From positions 1 through 50,003 of the forward strand of contig NZ_AMQH01000020.1 in assembly GCF_000300195.1 (NCBI RefSeq): DNA of 50,003 nucleotides, given 5' to 3'. Under the pieces are notes generated by a model. It worked only from the letters and a program-made list of their open reading frames with translations, searched no databases and was not told where the DNA came from. Positions 18,001-25,497 of the stretch are shown here, one piece after another (the stretch's first letter is position 1; the number at the start of each line of letters is the position of its first letter). Both the position numbers and the translations under genes were made by a program. Origin of the DNA: Clostridium tunisiense TJ (GTDB taxonomy: Bacteria; Bacillota; Clostridia; Clostridiales; Clostridiaceae).

Positions 18001-18146
18001 TTAGGCAGGTCTCCTGGCTTATGAATCTCTCTACACCTTACCTTCCTCTTACGAGTGGCTATTAAGGTTCGTCCTCATTTACAGTAGCGGGGGCTGCTGT
18101 GGAATTTAACCACATTCCCTTTTCACTTATTTAAAAGCACCTAAAA
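18001..18146 (-). promoter_or_regulatory. Cobalamin riboswitch (B12 element), copy 1
   Basis: The minus strand shows the class signature in order: GGTGC, AAAAGGGAAT, CAGCAGCCCCCGCTACTGTA, GACGAAC, GCCACT, GGAAGG, and the B12 box GCCAGGAGACCTGCC. Beyond the aptamer (17960-18000) a hairpin pairs AACAAT/ATTGTT and CTTTC/GAAAG around a GGAG loop; the same hairpin follows copy 2. It regulates the cobD-to-cobT gene series through the terminator at 17895-17929. Confidence 0.96.
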
Positions 18147-18170
18147 ATACTATATTTAGTTTTCAAGGTA

Positions 18171-18199
18171 ATTATAGCCCTAAAGCAAAATTTAGTCAA
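18171..18199 (-). promoter_or_regulatory. Sigma-A promoter of the main B12 operon
   Basis: On the minus strand TTGACT (18194-18199) and TATAAT (18171-18176) are separated by exactly 17 bases. The predicted transcript starts near 18164, just upstream of the cobalamin aptamer. Confidence 0.85.
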
Positions 18200-18337
18200 C
18201 AATTTTAGTTTTGGAATTTATAGGTTAATACTTATATGACCTAAGTATTTTCATACTTCACCTTTATAATTTGTAGGTACGGAAAAAACTTATATATGCT
18301 AAAAGTATTTCTTCTCAGATATTATTGTAGACTTACA

Positions 18338-19261
18338 TCAATGATTGATTAATTGACTTGGATTAGCTCCTATTAAAATATCTGTATGTTTATGATTCTT
18401 CACTACTTCTATAAGGCTTTCCATGGAATCACTTATAAATTTATTTTTATGATATACAATATTAAAATGTCTATTCCATGCCCGCTGAGAATTTTGGATA
18501 ACATGAATTTCTCCATTTTTTATTTCATCCTCAACTAAGCGAATTGATATAACAGCTAAACATTGATTTTCTATTACTGCATGCTTAATGGCTCCTGGGC
18601 AATTGCTTTCCCATACAGTTTTTACTGTTAACCCGTGCTCTGCCATATAATTTTCAAATAGCTCCCTAGTCCCACTTCCCTGTTCCCTCATTACAAAGTT
18701 CACATTAAGAAGTTCTTTCAATGTGACTTTAGCCTTTTTAGCAAAAGGGTGCTTAGTACTGCAAACAAGAACTAGATAATCATCTACTGCAGGAATGCAT
18801 ACAAGTTCAGAACTTTTTATATTTCCTTCTACAATTCCAATATCAAGTTCAGATTTTAGTAGTTTATCTTCTATTATCTGCGTGTTATTTACATAGGCAT
18901 AGGTTTCAACTTCAGGGTTACTAGCTTTAAAGTCGCTAATAACATCAGTAAGAATACAATTTCCCACTGTAATTGTTGCTCCAAGCCTAATTTTCTCTTT
19001 ATGCTTTGCCTCAAACATCCTTTCCTCTAAATCATCAAATTGGTTTATGACCTGCCTAGCATAAGAAAGCAGTTTCTTACCTTGTTCTGTTATATAAAGT
19101 TTCTTAGAAAGACGTTCAAATAAAAGGACTCCATAATGTTCTTCCAACTCCCTTACCGCTTGACTTACTGTAGGCTGAGAAATGAAAAACTTTGATGCAG
19201 TTATACTCATTTTCCCACTTTCTGCTACTTCAACAAATATTCTTAGATGCCTTATTGTCAT
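18338..19261 (-). CDS. LysR-family transcriptional regulator
   Basis: This 307-residue protein starts MTIRHLRIFVEVAESGKMSI, with the winged helix-turn-helix ISQPTVSQAVRELEEHYGV and a LysR substrate-binding domain from about residue 90. It is divergent from the flavoprotein-sulfite reductase genes across 160 bp, the usual arrangement for a LysR activator and its target. I chose the ATG at 19261 over an upstream GTG because the family starts there, although the AAGGAT site is somewhat far. The effector is unknown; sulfur or selenium compounds are plausible from the neighbours. Confidence 0.88.
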   Translation of the reverse strand: MTIRHLRIFVEVAESGKMSITASKFFISQPTVSQAVRELEEHYGVLLFERLSKKLYITEQGKKLLSYARQVINQFDDLEERMFEAKHKEKIRLGATITVGNCILTDVISDFKASNPEVETYAYVNNTQIIEDKLLKSELDIGIVEGNIKSSELVCIPAVDDYLVLVCSTKHPFAKKAKVTLKELLNVNFVMREQGSGTRELFENYMAEHGLTVKTVWESNCPGAIKHAVIENQCLAVISIRLVEDEIKNGEIHVIQNSQRAWNRHFNIVYHKNKFISDSMESLIEVVKNHKHTDILIGANPSQLINH

Positions 19262-19312
19262 ATTTTCTTTCACATCCTTTTTATAAAAATCTAAACTTAC
19301 TAGAAATTATTG

Positions 19313-19327
19313 ATAGGTTTTACCTAT
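19313..19327. promoter_or_regulatory. Candidate LysR operator palindrome
   Basis: ATAGGT-TTT-ACCTAT is a perfect 6+6 palindrome of 15 bases with the T-N11-A form expected for LysR proteins. It lies in the divergent spacer between the regulator and the flavoprotein gene, so it could control both. Confidence 0.55.
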
Positions 19328-19421
19328 GACTTTCATAAGATATTATCACTTTCTTATTAATTAAACAAGTGTTATGCTAATATTATGACAATGTTAAAAA
19401 AAGTACAAAGGGTGTGAAATC

Positions 19422-21047
19422 ATGAAAGTTCTTATTATTGGTGGTGTAGCTGCTGGTACAAAGGTAGCAGCAAAGCTAAAACGCGAAAATCGTAACTGTC
19501 AGGTTACTATACTCACAAAAAGTAAGGATATTTCCTATGCGGGGTGTGGACTACCTTATTATGTGGGCAATGTAATTCAGGAAAAGAATAAGCTAATAGT
19601 TAATACACCAGAGAGCTTTTCCAATTTAACTGGAGTTGAAGTGTTAACAGAGGTGGAAGTATTAAGGGTTAACCCTAAGAATAAGACTGTTGAAGCACTA
19701 AATTTAAAAACAAAGGATACTTATACACATGAGTATGATAAGTTAGTTATTGCGTCTGGTGCTGATCCAATAAAGCCACTTATTGAAGGAACAAATTTAA
19801 AAGGTGTTTTCTTTATGAGAACTCCTGATGACGCTATTTCCTTACGTTCCTCAATTGAAGCTGGTGAAATTAAACGGGCTGTTGTAGTTGGTGGTGGCTT
19901 TATTGGCCTTGAAGTTGCAGAAAACCTGCTTGCTCAGGGTATTAAAGTTTCTGTAATTGACATGGCAGATCATATATTGCCTGGCTTTGATAGTGAATTT
20001 GCGCATTATACTGAAAATCACTTAGCTAATCATGGCATAATTACATTAACAGGAACAAAACTTCAAGCTATTCTTGGAGAAGAAAAAGTTGAAAAAGTTA
20101 TAACTGATAAGCGTACTATAAAAGCAGATGCTGTTATCCTTTCTCTAGGTATTCGTGCTAATACAGCTTTTCTGAATGATACTGACATTGAGTTAATACC
20201 TAATGGAACCATTAAGGTAAATGAGTTCTTAGAAACTAACCTAGTTGATATTTATGCTGTTGGAGATTGTGCTTGCATAACCAATAGAATTACACAAACA
20301 CCTACCTGGTCTCCCATGGGCTCTTCCGCTAATATTGAAGGGCGTATTTTAGCCCAAAACATCAACGGTAAAAAAACAAGTTACAAGGGAGTTTTAGGGA
20401 CAGCAGTGGCAAAACTTCCTGAACTTAACGTAGGAAGAACTGGTTTAACAGAAAGTGCTGCTAAGGCCTTAGGTTTTAATGTAGAAACTGTTGTAACAGT
20501 AGTAGATGATAAGGCTCACTATTATCCTGATGCCTCAATTTTTATAATAAAAATCATAGCTGATAAGCTAACTAAAAAATTGCTAGGTCTTCATGTTCTT
20601 GGAAAAGGAGCAGTAGATAAAATAGTAGATATTGCTGTAACTGCGCTATCTATGAATGCTACTTTAGAAGATATTGAGAATATGGACTTAGCATATGCAC
20701 CTCCATTTTCTACTGCAATTCATCCTTTCACTCACACTGTGAATATTCTACTAAATAAGATTCATGGAGAGCTTAATAGCATTACTCCTAAGGAGTACCT
20801 AGAGGGTGGAGCTACAGGATATAAAATTGTTGATGCATCTATTAACCCAAGTATAGAGGGTGCTTTTTATATAGATCTTACAAAAGTAAATGGAGAGTTA
20901 CCTGATTTAATGAGACATGAAAAATTGCTTTTAATATGCGCAAAAGGTAAGCGTGCATATATGTTACAAAATCGCTTGAAATACTTTGGTTACACTAATA
21001 CCTTAGTTCTCGAAGGCGGTAGTACTTTTAATGAAATTATACTTTAA
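19422..21047 (+). CDS. CoA-disulfide-reductase-like FAD oxidoreductase with C-terminal rhodanese domain
   Basis: This 541-residue flavoprotein begins MKVLIIGGVAAGTKVAAKL (FAD-binding Rossmann) and has the single active-site Cys in ISYAGCGLPYYVGN, as in CoA-disulfide reductases rather than a CxxxxC pair. A second Rossmann motif, VVVGGGFIGLEVAENL, lies near residue 165, and IYAVGDCACITN near 285. The last 70 residues resemble a rhodanese domain, with Cys in LLLICAKGKRAY. Members reduce CoA disulfide, persulfide or polysulfide with NAD(P)H. It is followed by a siroheme reductase gene. AAAGGGTG precedes the ATG. The natural substrate is not known. Confidence 0.88.
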   Translation: MKVLIIGGVAAGTKVAAKLKRENRNCQVTILTKSKDISYAGCGLPYYVGNVIQEKNKLIVNTPESFSNLTGVEVLTEVEVLRVNPKNKTVEALNLKTKDTYTHEYDKLVIASGADPIKPLIEGTNLKGVFFMRTPDDAISLRSSIEAGEIKRAVVVGGGFIGLEVAENLLAQGIKVSVIDMADHILPGFDSEFAHYTENHLANHGIITLTGTKLQAILGEEKVEKVITDKRTIKADAVILSLGIRANTAFLNDTDIELIPNGTIKVNEFLETNLVDIYAVGDCACITNRITQTPTWSPMGSSANIEGRILAQNINGKKTSYKGVLGTAVAKLPELNVGRTGLTESAAKALGFNVETVVTVVDDKAHYYPDASIFIIKIIADKLTKKLLGLHVLGKGAVDKIVDIAVTALSMNATLEDIENMDLAYAPPFSTAIHPFTHTVNILLNKIHGELNSITPKEYLEGGATGYKIVDASINPSIEGAFYIDLTKVNGELPDLMRHEKLLLICAKGKRAYMLQNRLKYFGYTNTLVLEGGSTFNEIIL

Positions 21048-21135
21048 AAAGTCAATTTACCTTTTAAACTTTTAAAAATAGTTCAATTATGCTAGAAATT
21101 TTCTTTTAAAAATGCTTAATAGGAGGTCTAAAATT

Positions 21136-22089
21136 ATGGCAACTTTAACTATTAATTCTAATAATGAAAAAAGAGTAAAAGCTCTAGGTTTTCTTAGCAA
21201 TAAGGGAACTGATAATTTTTCAGGAAGAGTTATCACTGTTAATGGTAAAATTACAGCAGCTCAATTTAAATGTATTGCAGAGGCTGCTGAACTTTATGGA
21301 AATGGTATTGTAACCTTAACTACAAGACTAACAATAGAATGTCAAGGTATTCCCTACGATAAGATTGAAGATTTTAGAACATATATTGCTAAAGAAGGTC
21401 TTGTTACTGGTGGAACTGGTTCTAAAGTGCGACCAATAGTTTCTTGCAAAGGTACAACCTGTCAGTATGGTCTAATTGATACTTTTGATCTATCTGAAGA
21501 AATTCATCACAAATTCTATGAAGAATATGCTAGTGTTAAATTACCTCATAAATTTAAAATTGCCGTAGGCGGATGCCCAAACAACTGCGTTAAACCTGAT
21601 TTAAACGATTTAGGAATTATTGGTCAGTTAATTCCTAACTTCGATGAAGATTATTGTAATGGCTGTAAGAAGTGCTCTATTGAAGAGGTCTGTCCAGTAA
21701 ATGCTGCTAAAGTTGTAGATGGATTATTAGAGATTAATAAAGAGGAATGTAACAACTGTGGTCGTTGCATTGGGAAGTGTCATTTTGATGCTATTGAAAA
21801 TGGCATAGTAGGTTACAAAATCTACATTGGGGGCAGATGGGGAAAGCGTGTAGCTCATGGTATTCCTCTTAGCAAGGTATTCACTAATAGGGAAGATGCT
21901 ATTAATCTAATTGAAAAGGTTATACTTTTATATAGAGAACAAGGGAAAACTGGAGAACGTTTATCACAAACCATTGAAAGAATTGGGTTTGAAAATATTG
22001 AAGCTCAATTACTAGCTAATGATCTTTTAGATAGAAAAGATGAAATAATAAACAGCGAATATCACTTAGTTGGTGGAGCTACTTGTTAA
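21136..22089 (+). CDS. Siroheme and 4Fe-4S sulfite/nitrite reductase-like protein with ferredoxin domain
   Basis: This 317-residue protein starts MATLTINSNNEKRVKALGFL after AGGAGG. An N-terminal ferredoxin-like half domain precedes the siroheme/cluster motif: SCKGTTC near residue 110 and GGCPNNCVKP near 152. Two 4Fe-4S motifs follow: YCNGCKKCSIEEVCPV and CNNCGRCIGKCHFDA. This is the layout of small anaerobic sulfite reductases (AsrC-like), which receive electrons from a partner. The first Cys pair has four residues between, one fewer than the textbook five. The flavoprotein upstream is a likely partner. Sulfite, nitrite or a related oxyanion are possible substrates. Confidence 0.85.
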   Translation: MATLTINSNNEKRVKALGFLSNKGTDNFSGRVITVNGKITAAQFKCIAEAAELYGNGIVTLTTRLTIECQGIPYDKIEDFRTYIAKEGLVTGGTGSKVRPIVSCKGTTCQYGLIDTFDLSEEIHHKFYEEYASVKLPHKFKIAVGGCPNNCVKPDLNDLGIIGQLIPNFDEDYCNGCKKCSIEEVCPVNAAKVVDGLLEINKEECNNCGRCIGKCHFDAIENGIVGYKIYIGGRWGKRVAHGIPLSKVFTNREDAINLIEKVILLYREQGKTGERLSQTIERIGFENIEAQLLANDLLDRKDEIINSEYHLVGGATC

Positions 22090-22141
22090 TCTAATCTTTT
22101 ATCTCCTACGACAATCATATTAATAATATCGTAATATTGAT

Positions 22142-22183
22142 AGGGAACTAAGATAAATTTATATAAGTTTATCTTAGTTCCCT
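22142..22183. terminator. Perfect 16-bp stem-loop after the sulfite reductase gene
   Basis: AGGGAACTAAGATAAA (22142-22157) and its exact complement TTTATCTTAGTTCCCT (22168-22183) enclose a 10-base loop. The sequence beyond is TATAGTTTATT, a weak T tract, so it may end the reductase transcript or protect its 3' end. Confidence 0.6.
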
Positions 22184-22198
22184 TATAGTTTATTAAAT

Positions 22199-22266
22199 AA
22201 TAAACAAGTTCATTTTGTTTAACAACTTTGGAAGCGAATTTGGACTACTACCAAAGCAATTCTTTA
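22199..22266. repeat. Interspersed repeat family B, copy 1
   Basis: AACAAGTTCATTTTGTTTAA, ACTTTGGAAGC, and CCAAAGCAATTCTTTA here align with 38,557-38,626, with roughly three quarters of bases identical over 68 positions. The unit contains CTTTGG and CCAAAG as inverted parts. There is no coding potential. Confidence 0.5.
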
Positions 22267-22352
22267 GGAAGATATCTATCACCTATAGAAGTCGTTAATC
22301 ATTAAGCTTTAAAAATGTTATTAAAGAAATAAATTAATTTTGGAATCTAAAA

Positions 22353-23312
22353 TTATACTACCCATAACATTGCCAGTATTAATAGTAGTACTTCCGTTAA
22401 ATACATTAGTTTTCCTGTCTGAAAAATATGTTCCACTGCTAGTTCCTTAATAGGTTCTCCTATGGTTGGTTTATACATAACTTCACCGAAGTAAGAGTTA
22501 GTTCCTCCAAGTTGTATTTTTAAAGCACCTGCTGTAGCTGCTTCAGGATAAGCACAATTTGGACTTTTATGATTTTTTCTATCCCTTATCATTATTTTAA
22601 AGGTCCCTATTATATTTCCACCTAATAAAGGTGCCACTATACACATTAAAACTCCTGTAATTCTAGCAGGTATAAAGTTAAATACATCGTCAGTCTTTGC
22701 TGGAAAGAAGCCAATGTATCTGAACTTTTCATTCATATAACCTAGCATTGAGTCCATGGTATTTATACCCTTATACATCATAGCCAAAGGAGCTCCCCCA
22801 ACAATTCCATAGATAATAGGTGCTATTATCCCATCGGAGGTATTTTCGCTAATGGTTTCAACAGTAGCTCTTATGATTTCATGTTCACTAAGCTCCTTTG
22901 TATCTCTTCCTACAATATAAGATAATTTAACTCTAGCCTCTTCAATATCACCCTTTATTAAAGGGCGATATACATCAACCCCTGCATTATACAAGGACTT
23001 AGCTGCAAGTGTTGTCCAAAGCAGTAATATATTTAATCCATGAAAAACATAGATATTAATTCTAGCTACATAAAGAAGCATGTAAGGAATTAGGTAGGTA
23101 CTCACTGCCACTATAATCACAATAAATCCCCCACAAAGCTTAAGCCCTTTTTCTGACTTGCATTTTCCTCTAAAAATCTTTTCTAATTTGCTAATCAGCT
23201 TTCCAATATAAATTATAGGGTGTGGTAACCATAAAGGGTCACCAACTATAAAATCTATAATGGCAGCAAAAAACATATAAATTATATTGAGTTTAATATT
23301 AAAGTTAAACAT
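22353..23312 (-). CDS. cbiB: Adenosylcobinamide-phosphate synthase CbiB
   Basis: CbiB is a membrane protein that joins adenosylcobyrate to aminopropanol phosphate. The 319-residue protein has several hydrophobic segments and the family motifs DFIVGDPLWLPHPIIYIGKL, ETISENTSDGIIAPIIYG and MLGYMNEKFRYIGFFPAKTDD. The ATG at 23312 has AAGGAG upstream; an in-frame start nine codons earlier is less likely. It follows cbiP by 33 bases in a two-gene unit under the second cobalamin riboswitch. Confidence 0.95.
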   Translation of the reverse strand: MFNFNIKLNIIYMFFAAIIDFIVGDPLWLPHPIIYIGKLISKLEKIFRGKCKSEKGLKLCGGFIVIIVAVSTYLIPYMLLYVARINIYVFHGLNILLLWTTLAAKSLYNAGVDVYRPLIKGDIEEARVKLSYIVGRDTKELSEHEIIRATVETISENTSDGIIAPIIYGIVGGAPLAMMYKGINTMDSMLGYMNEKFRYIGFFPAKTDDVFNFIPARITGVLMCIVAPLLGGNIIGTFKIMIRDRKNHKSPNCAYPEAATAGALKIQLGGTNSYFGEVMYKPTIGEPIKELAVEHIFQTGKLMYLTEVLLLILAMLWVV

Positions 23313-23345
23313 GCTATACTCCTTATACTTTAGTAACAAAACTTG

Positions 23346-24845
23346 CTATTTTCTAAACCCCATTGCTTCATAAATTTTATCCATATCTAAAGACTTTCTA
23401 ACAATATCTGCAAGTCTATCTAATTCTTTATCCCTTAGACTTTCGTACTCCATAGATTTTTTAGCCTCTATACCCTTCTTAGTTCTAAGCTTATTTACTA
23501 TATATTGTCTAAAATTAACTCCATCGAAAATTCCATGAATATAAGTTCCCAGGATATTTCCTTTTTTATTTATTGCTCCATCAAAATAATCTTCAAAATC
23601 ATTATTTTTCTTACTTATCTTAACTAAAGGGGTTGCGCCTTCACCTAAGGTTGTTTTTCCCATATGAATTTCATAGCCATAAAGCTCTATATTTCTCTCT
23701 GCTTCTGGAAGTACTTCATTACCTATAGTTCCTTCAACTCTAGTAGTAACCTTCTTTTCTTCAAATACTGTTTTAGTATCTAAAAGTCCTAGACCTTCCA
23801 TAACCTTTAAGTTTGTTTCCACTCCCATTGGATCTTCAAGGGTTTTTCCTAGAATTTGATACCCTCCACAAATTCCTATGATCTCCCCATCTTTGCTATA
23901 TTCTAAAATTTTCTCAGAAAGCCCTGAGGATTTTAAAGCTTGTAAATCTCCAAGTGTATTCTTAGTTCCTGGTATAATAAGTAAATCTGGATCTTTAAAT
24001 TCCTTTACATTTGTTATGTATCTAAGTGAAATATCTTCTTCACAACTTAAGGCATCAAAATCAGTAAAATTTGATATATGAGGAAGTTTTATTACTGCAA
24101 TATCAATTTTATTTGTCACCTGTTTATTAAGTTCCACTGCCCCGTCTTCATCTTCTAAAGCTAAAGTGAAATGTGGTACTACTCCTAAACACTGCTTTTT
24201 AGAGATATCTTCAAGCATTTTAATTCCCGGTTCTAAAAGACCTATATCTCCTCTAAATTTGTTTATTATTGTACCTTTTACTCTTTCTCTTTCAGCATCA
24301 CTTAAAAGCATCAAAGTTCCAACTAGAGAAGCAAATACTCCTCCTTTATCTATGTCTCCAACAAGAATTACTGGAGCATCTACTAGTTCAGCCATTCCCA
24401 TGTTTACAATGTCATTTTCTCTTAAATTGATTTCTGCTGGGCTTCCTGCCCCTTCCATAACAATAATATCAAAGTTATTTTCAAGGTCCTGAAATTGATT
24501 TTTCAGTTCATCCTTAAATTCAACCTTTAAATTGTGATATTCTTTTGCATCGCTATTTCCATATACTTCTCCATTAAAAACAATTTGACACTTCTTATCA
24601 GAAGTAGGTTTTAAAAGTATTGGATTCATAAACACCTGTGGTTCAAGTCCTGCTGCATAGGCTTGAAGAACCTGGGCTCTCCCCATTTCCTTTCCATCTA
24701 GTGTTATATATGAATTAAGTGACATGTTTTGTGATTTATAAGGACAAACTGAATATCCATCCTGTTTAAAAATTCTACAAAGTGCTGTAACTAAAATACT
24801 CTTTCCCACTGAAGATGCAGTACCTTGTACCATAATCTTTGCCAT
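23346..24845 (-). CDS. cbiP: Cobyric acid synthase CbiP
   Basis: CbiP amidates the b, d, e and g side chains of adenosylcobyrinate diamide. The 499-residue protein has an N-terminal P-loop [47 protein letters not shown] and a C-terminal amidotransferase domain with the nucleophile in [19 protein letters not shown] precedes the ATG. It is the first gene after the second cobalamin riboswitch and terminator. Confidence 0.96.
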   Translation of the reverse strand: MAKIMVQGTASSVGKSILVTALCRIFKQDGYSVCPYKSQNMSLNSYITLDGKEMGRAQVLQAYAAGLEPQVFMNPILLKPTSDKKCQIVFNGEVYGNSDAKEYHNLKVEFKDELKNQFQDLENNFDIIVMEGAGSPAEINLRENDIVNMGMAELVDAPVILVGDIDKGGVFASLVGTLMLLSDAERERVKGTIINKFRGDIGLLEPGIKMLEDISKKQCLGVVPHFTLALEDEDGAVELNKQVTNKIDIAVIKLPHISNFTDFDALSCEEDISLRYITNVKEFKDPDLLIIPGTKNTLGDLQALKSSGLSEKILEYSKDGEIIGICGGYQILGKTLEDPMGVETNLKVMEGLGLLDTKTVFEEKKVTTRVEGTIGNEVLPEAERNIELYGYEIHMGKTTLGEGATPLVKISKKNNDFEDYFDGAINKKGNILGTYIHGIFDGVNFRQYIVNKLRTKKGIEAKKSMEYESLRDKELDRLADIVRKSLDMDKIYEAMGFRK

Positions 24846-24980
24846 TATGTAAACCCTCTTTCAATATTATTTTATAGGAAACTCATCTTGTATCCTATTG
24901 TAGCTTAATTTTTAGAAGTTCTCTGAAGTGACTTGAAAAATTTCACTTAACAATATTACCTAACTTTGCTAGGCTTGTAA

Positions 24981-25013
24981 AAATAAAAAAGGGTAAGTCC
25001 CAAGGACTTACCC
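24981..25013 (-). terminator. Riboswitch-controlled terminator ahead of cbiP
   Basis: On the minus strand GGGTAAGTCC-TTG-GGACTTACCC (24991-25013) is a perfect 10-bp hairpin followed by TTTTTTATTT. Its stem sequence differs completely from the one before cobD although the aptamers are nearly identical, which supports selection on the hairpin itself. Confidence 0.9.
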
Positions 25014-25085
25014 TACTATTACAAATACAAAAATATTTATATTTTCCATAACAATAGTTCTTTCCCTCCGAAAGCTTGTTTGAAA

Positions 25086-25241
25086 CTTAGGCAGGTCTCC
25101 TGGCTCATGAATCTCTCTACACCTTACCTTCCTCTTATGAGTGGTTTACAAGGTTCGTCCTCATTTACAGTAGCGGGGGCTGCTGTGGAATCTAACCACA
25201 TTCCCTTTTCACCTTTGAATTATCTTCAAAAGCACCTAAAT
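25086..25241 (-). promoter_or_regulatory. Cobalamin riboswitch (B12 element), copy 2
   Basis: It has the same ordered elements as copy 1, including CAGCAGCCCCCGCTACTGTA and the B12 box GCCAGGAGACCTGCC, with only about eight differences over roughly 125 bases. The downstream hairpin with the GGAG loop (25047-25080) is also conserved. It faces cbiP-cbiB. Confidence 0.96.
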
Positions 25242-25263
25242 TAGATATTTAGTTTTCATTATG

Positions 25264-25292
25264 ATTATAGCTTTAACTTTAGATTAAGTCAA
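25264..25292 (-). promoter_or_regulatory. Sigma-A promoter of cbiP-cbiB
   Basis: Minus-strand TTGACT (25287-25292) and TATAAT (25264-25269) lie 17 bases apart, the same boxes and spacing as at the first riboswitch. The transcript would start just before the aptamer. Confidence 0.85.
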
Positions 25293-25497
25293 TAATATAA
25301 AAGAAAGACAGCTCTATACTTTCTTTCTATTTATAAGGTATAATATAATCAAAAGGTATTATTATCCAACAATACATAGCACCTGATATTTTGTATTATT
25401 AAATACTCATACTTCTATTAAATTGTTATATGAAATTATACAATATTTTGTAAATATATGTTATATTAAACTTGAATTAACTTTAAGGAGGCTAACC

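Noticed and set aside
17824..18024. Plus-strand frame of 66 codons
   Set aside because: It runs across the riboswitch terminator and into the cobalamin aptamer on the opposite strand and has no ribosome binding site.
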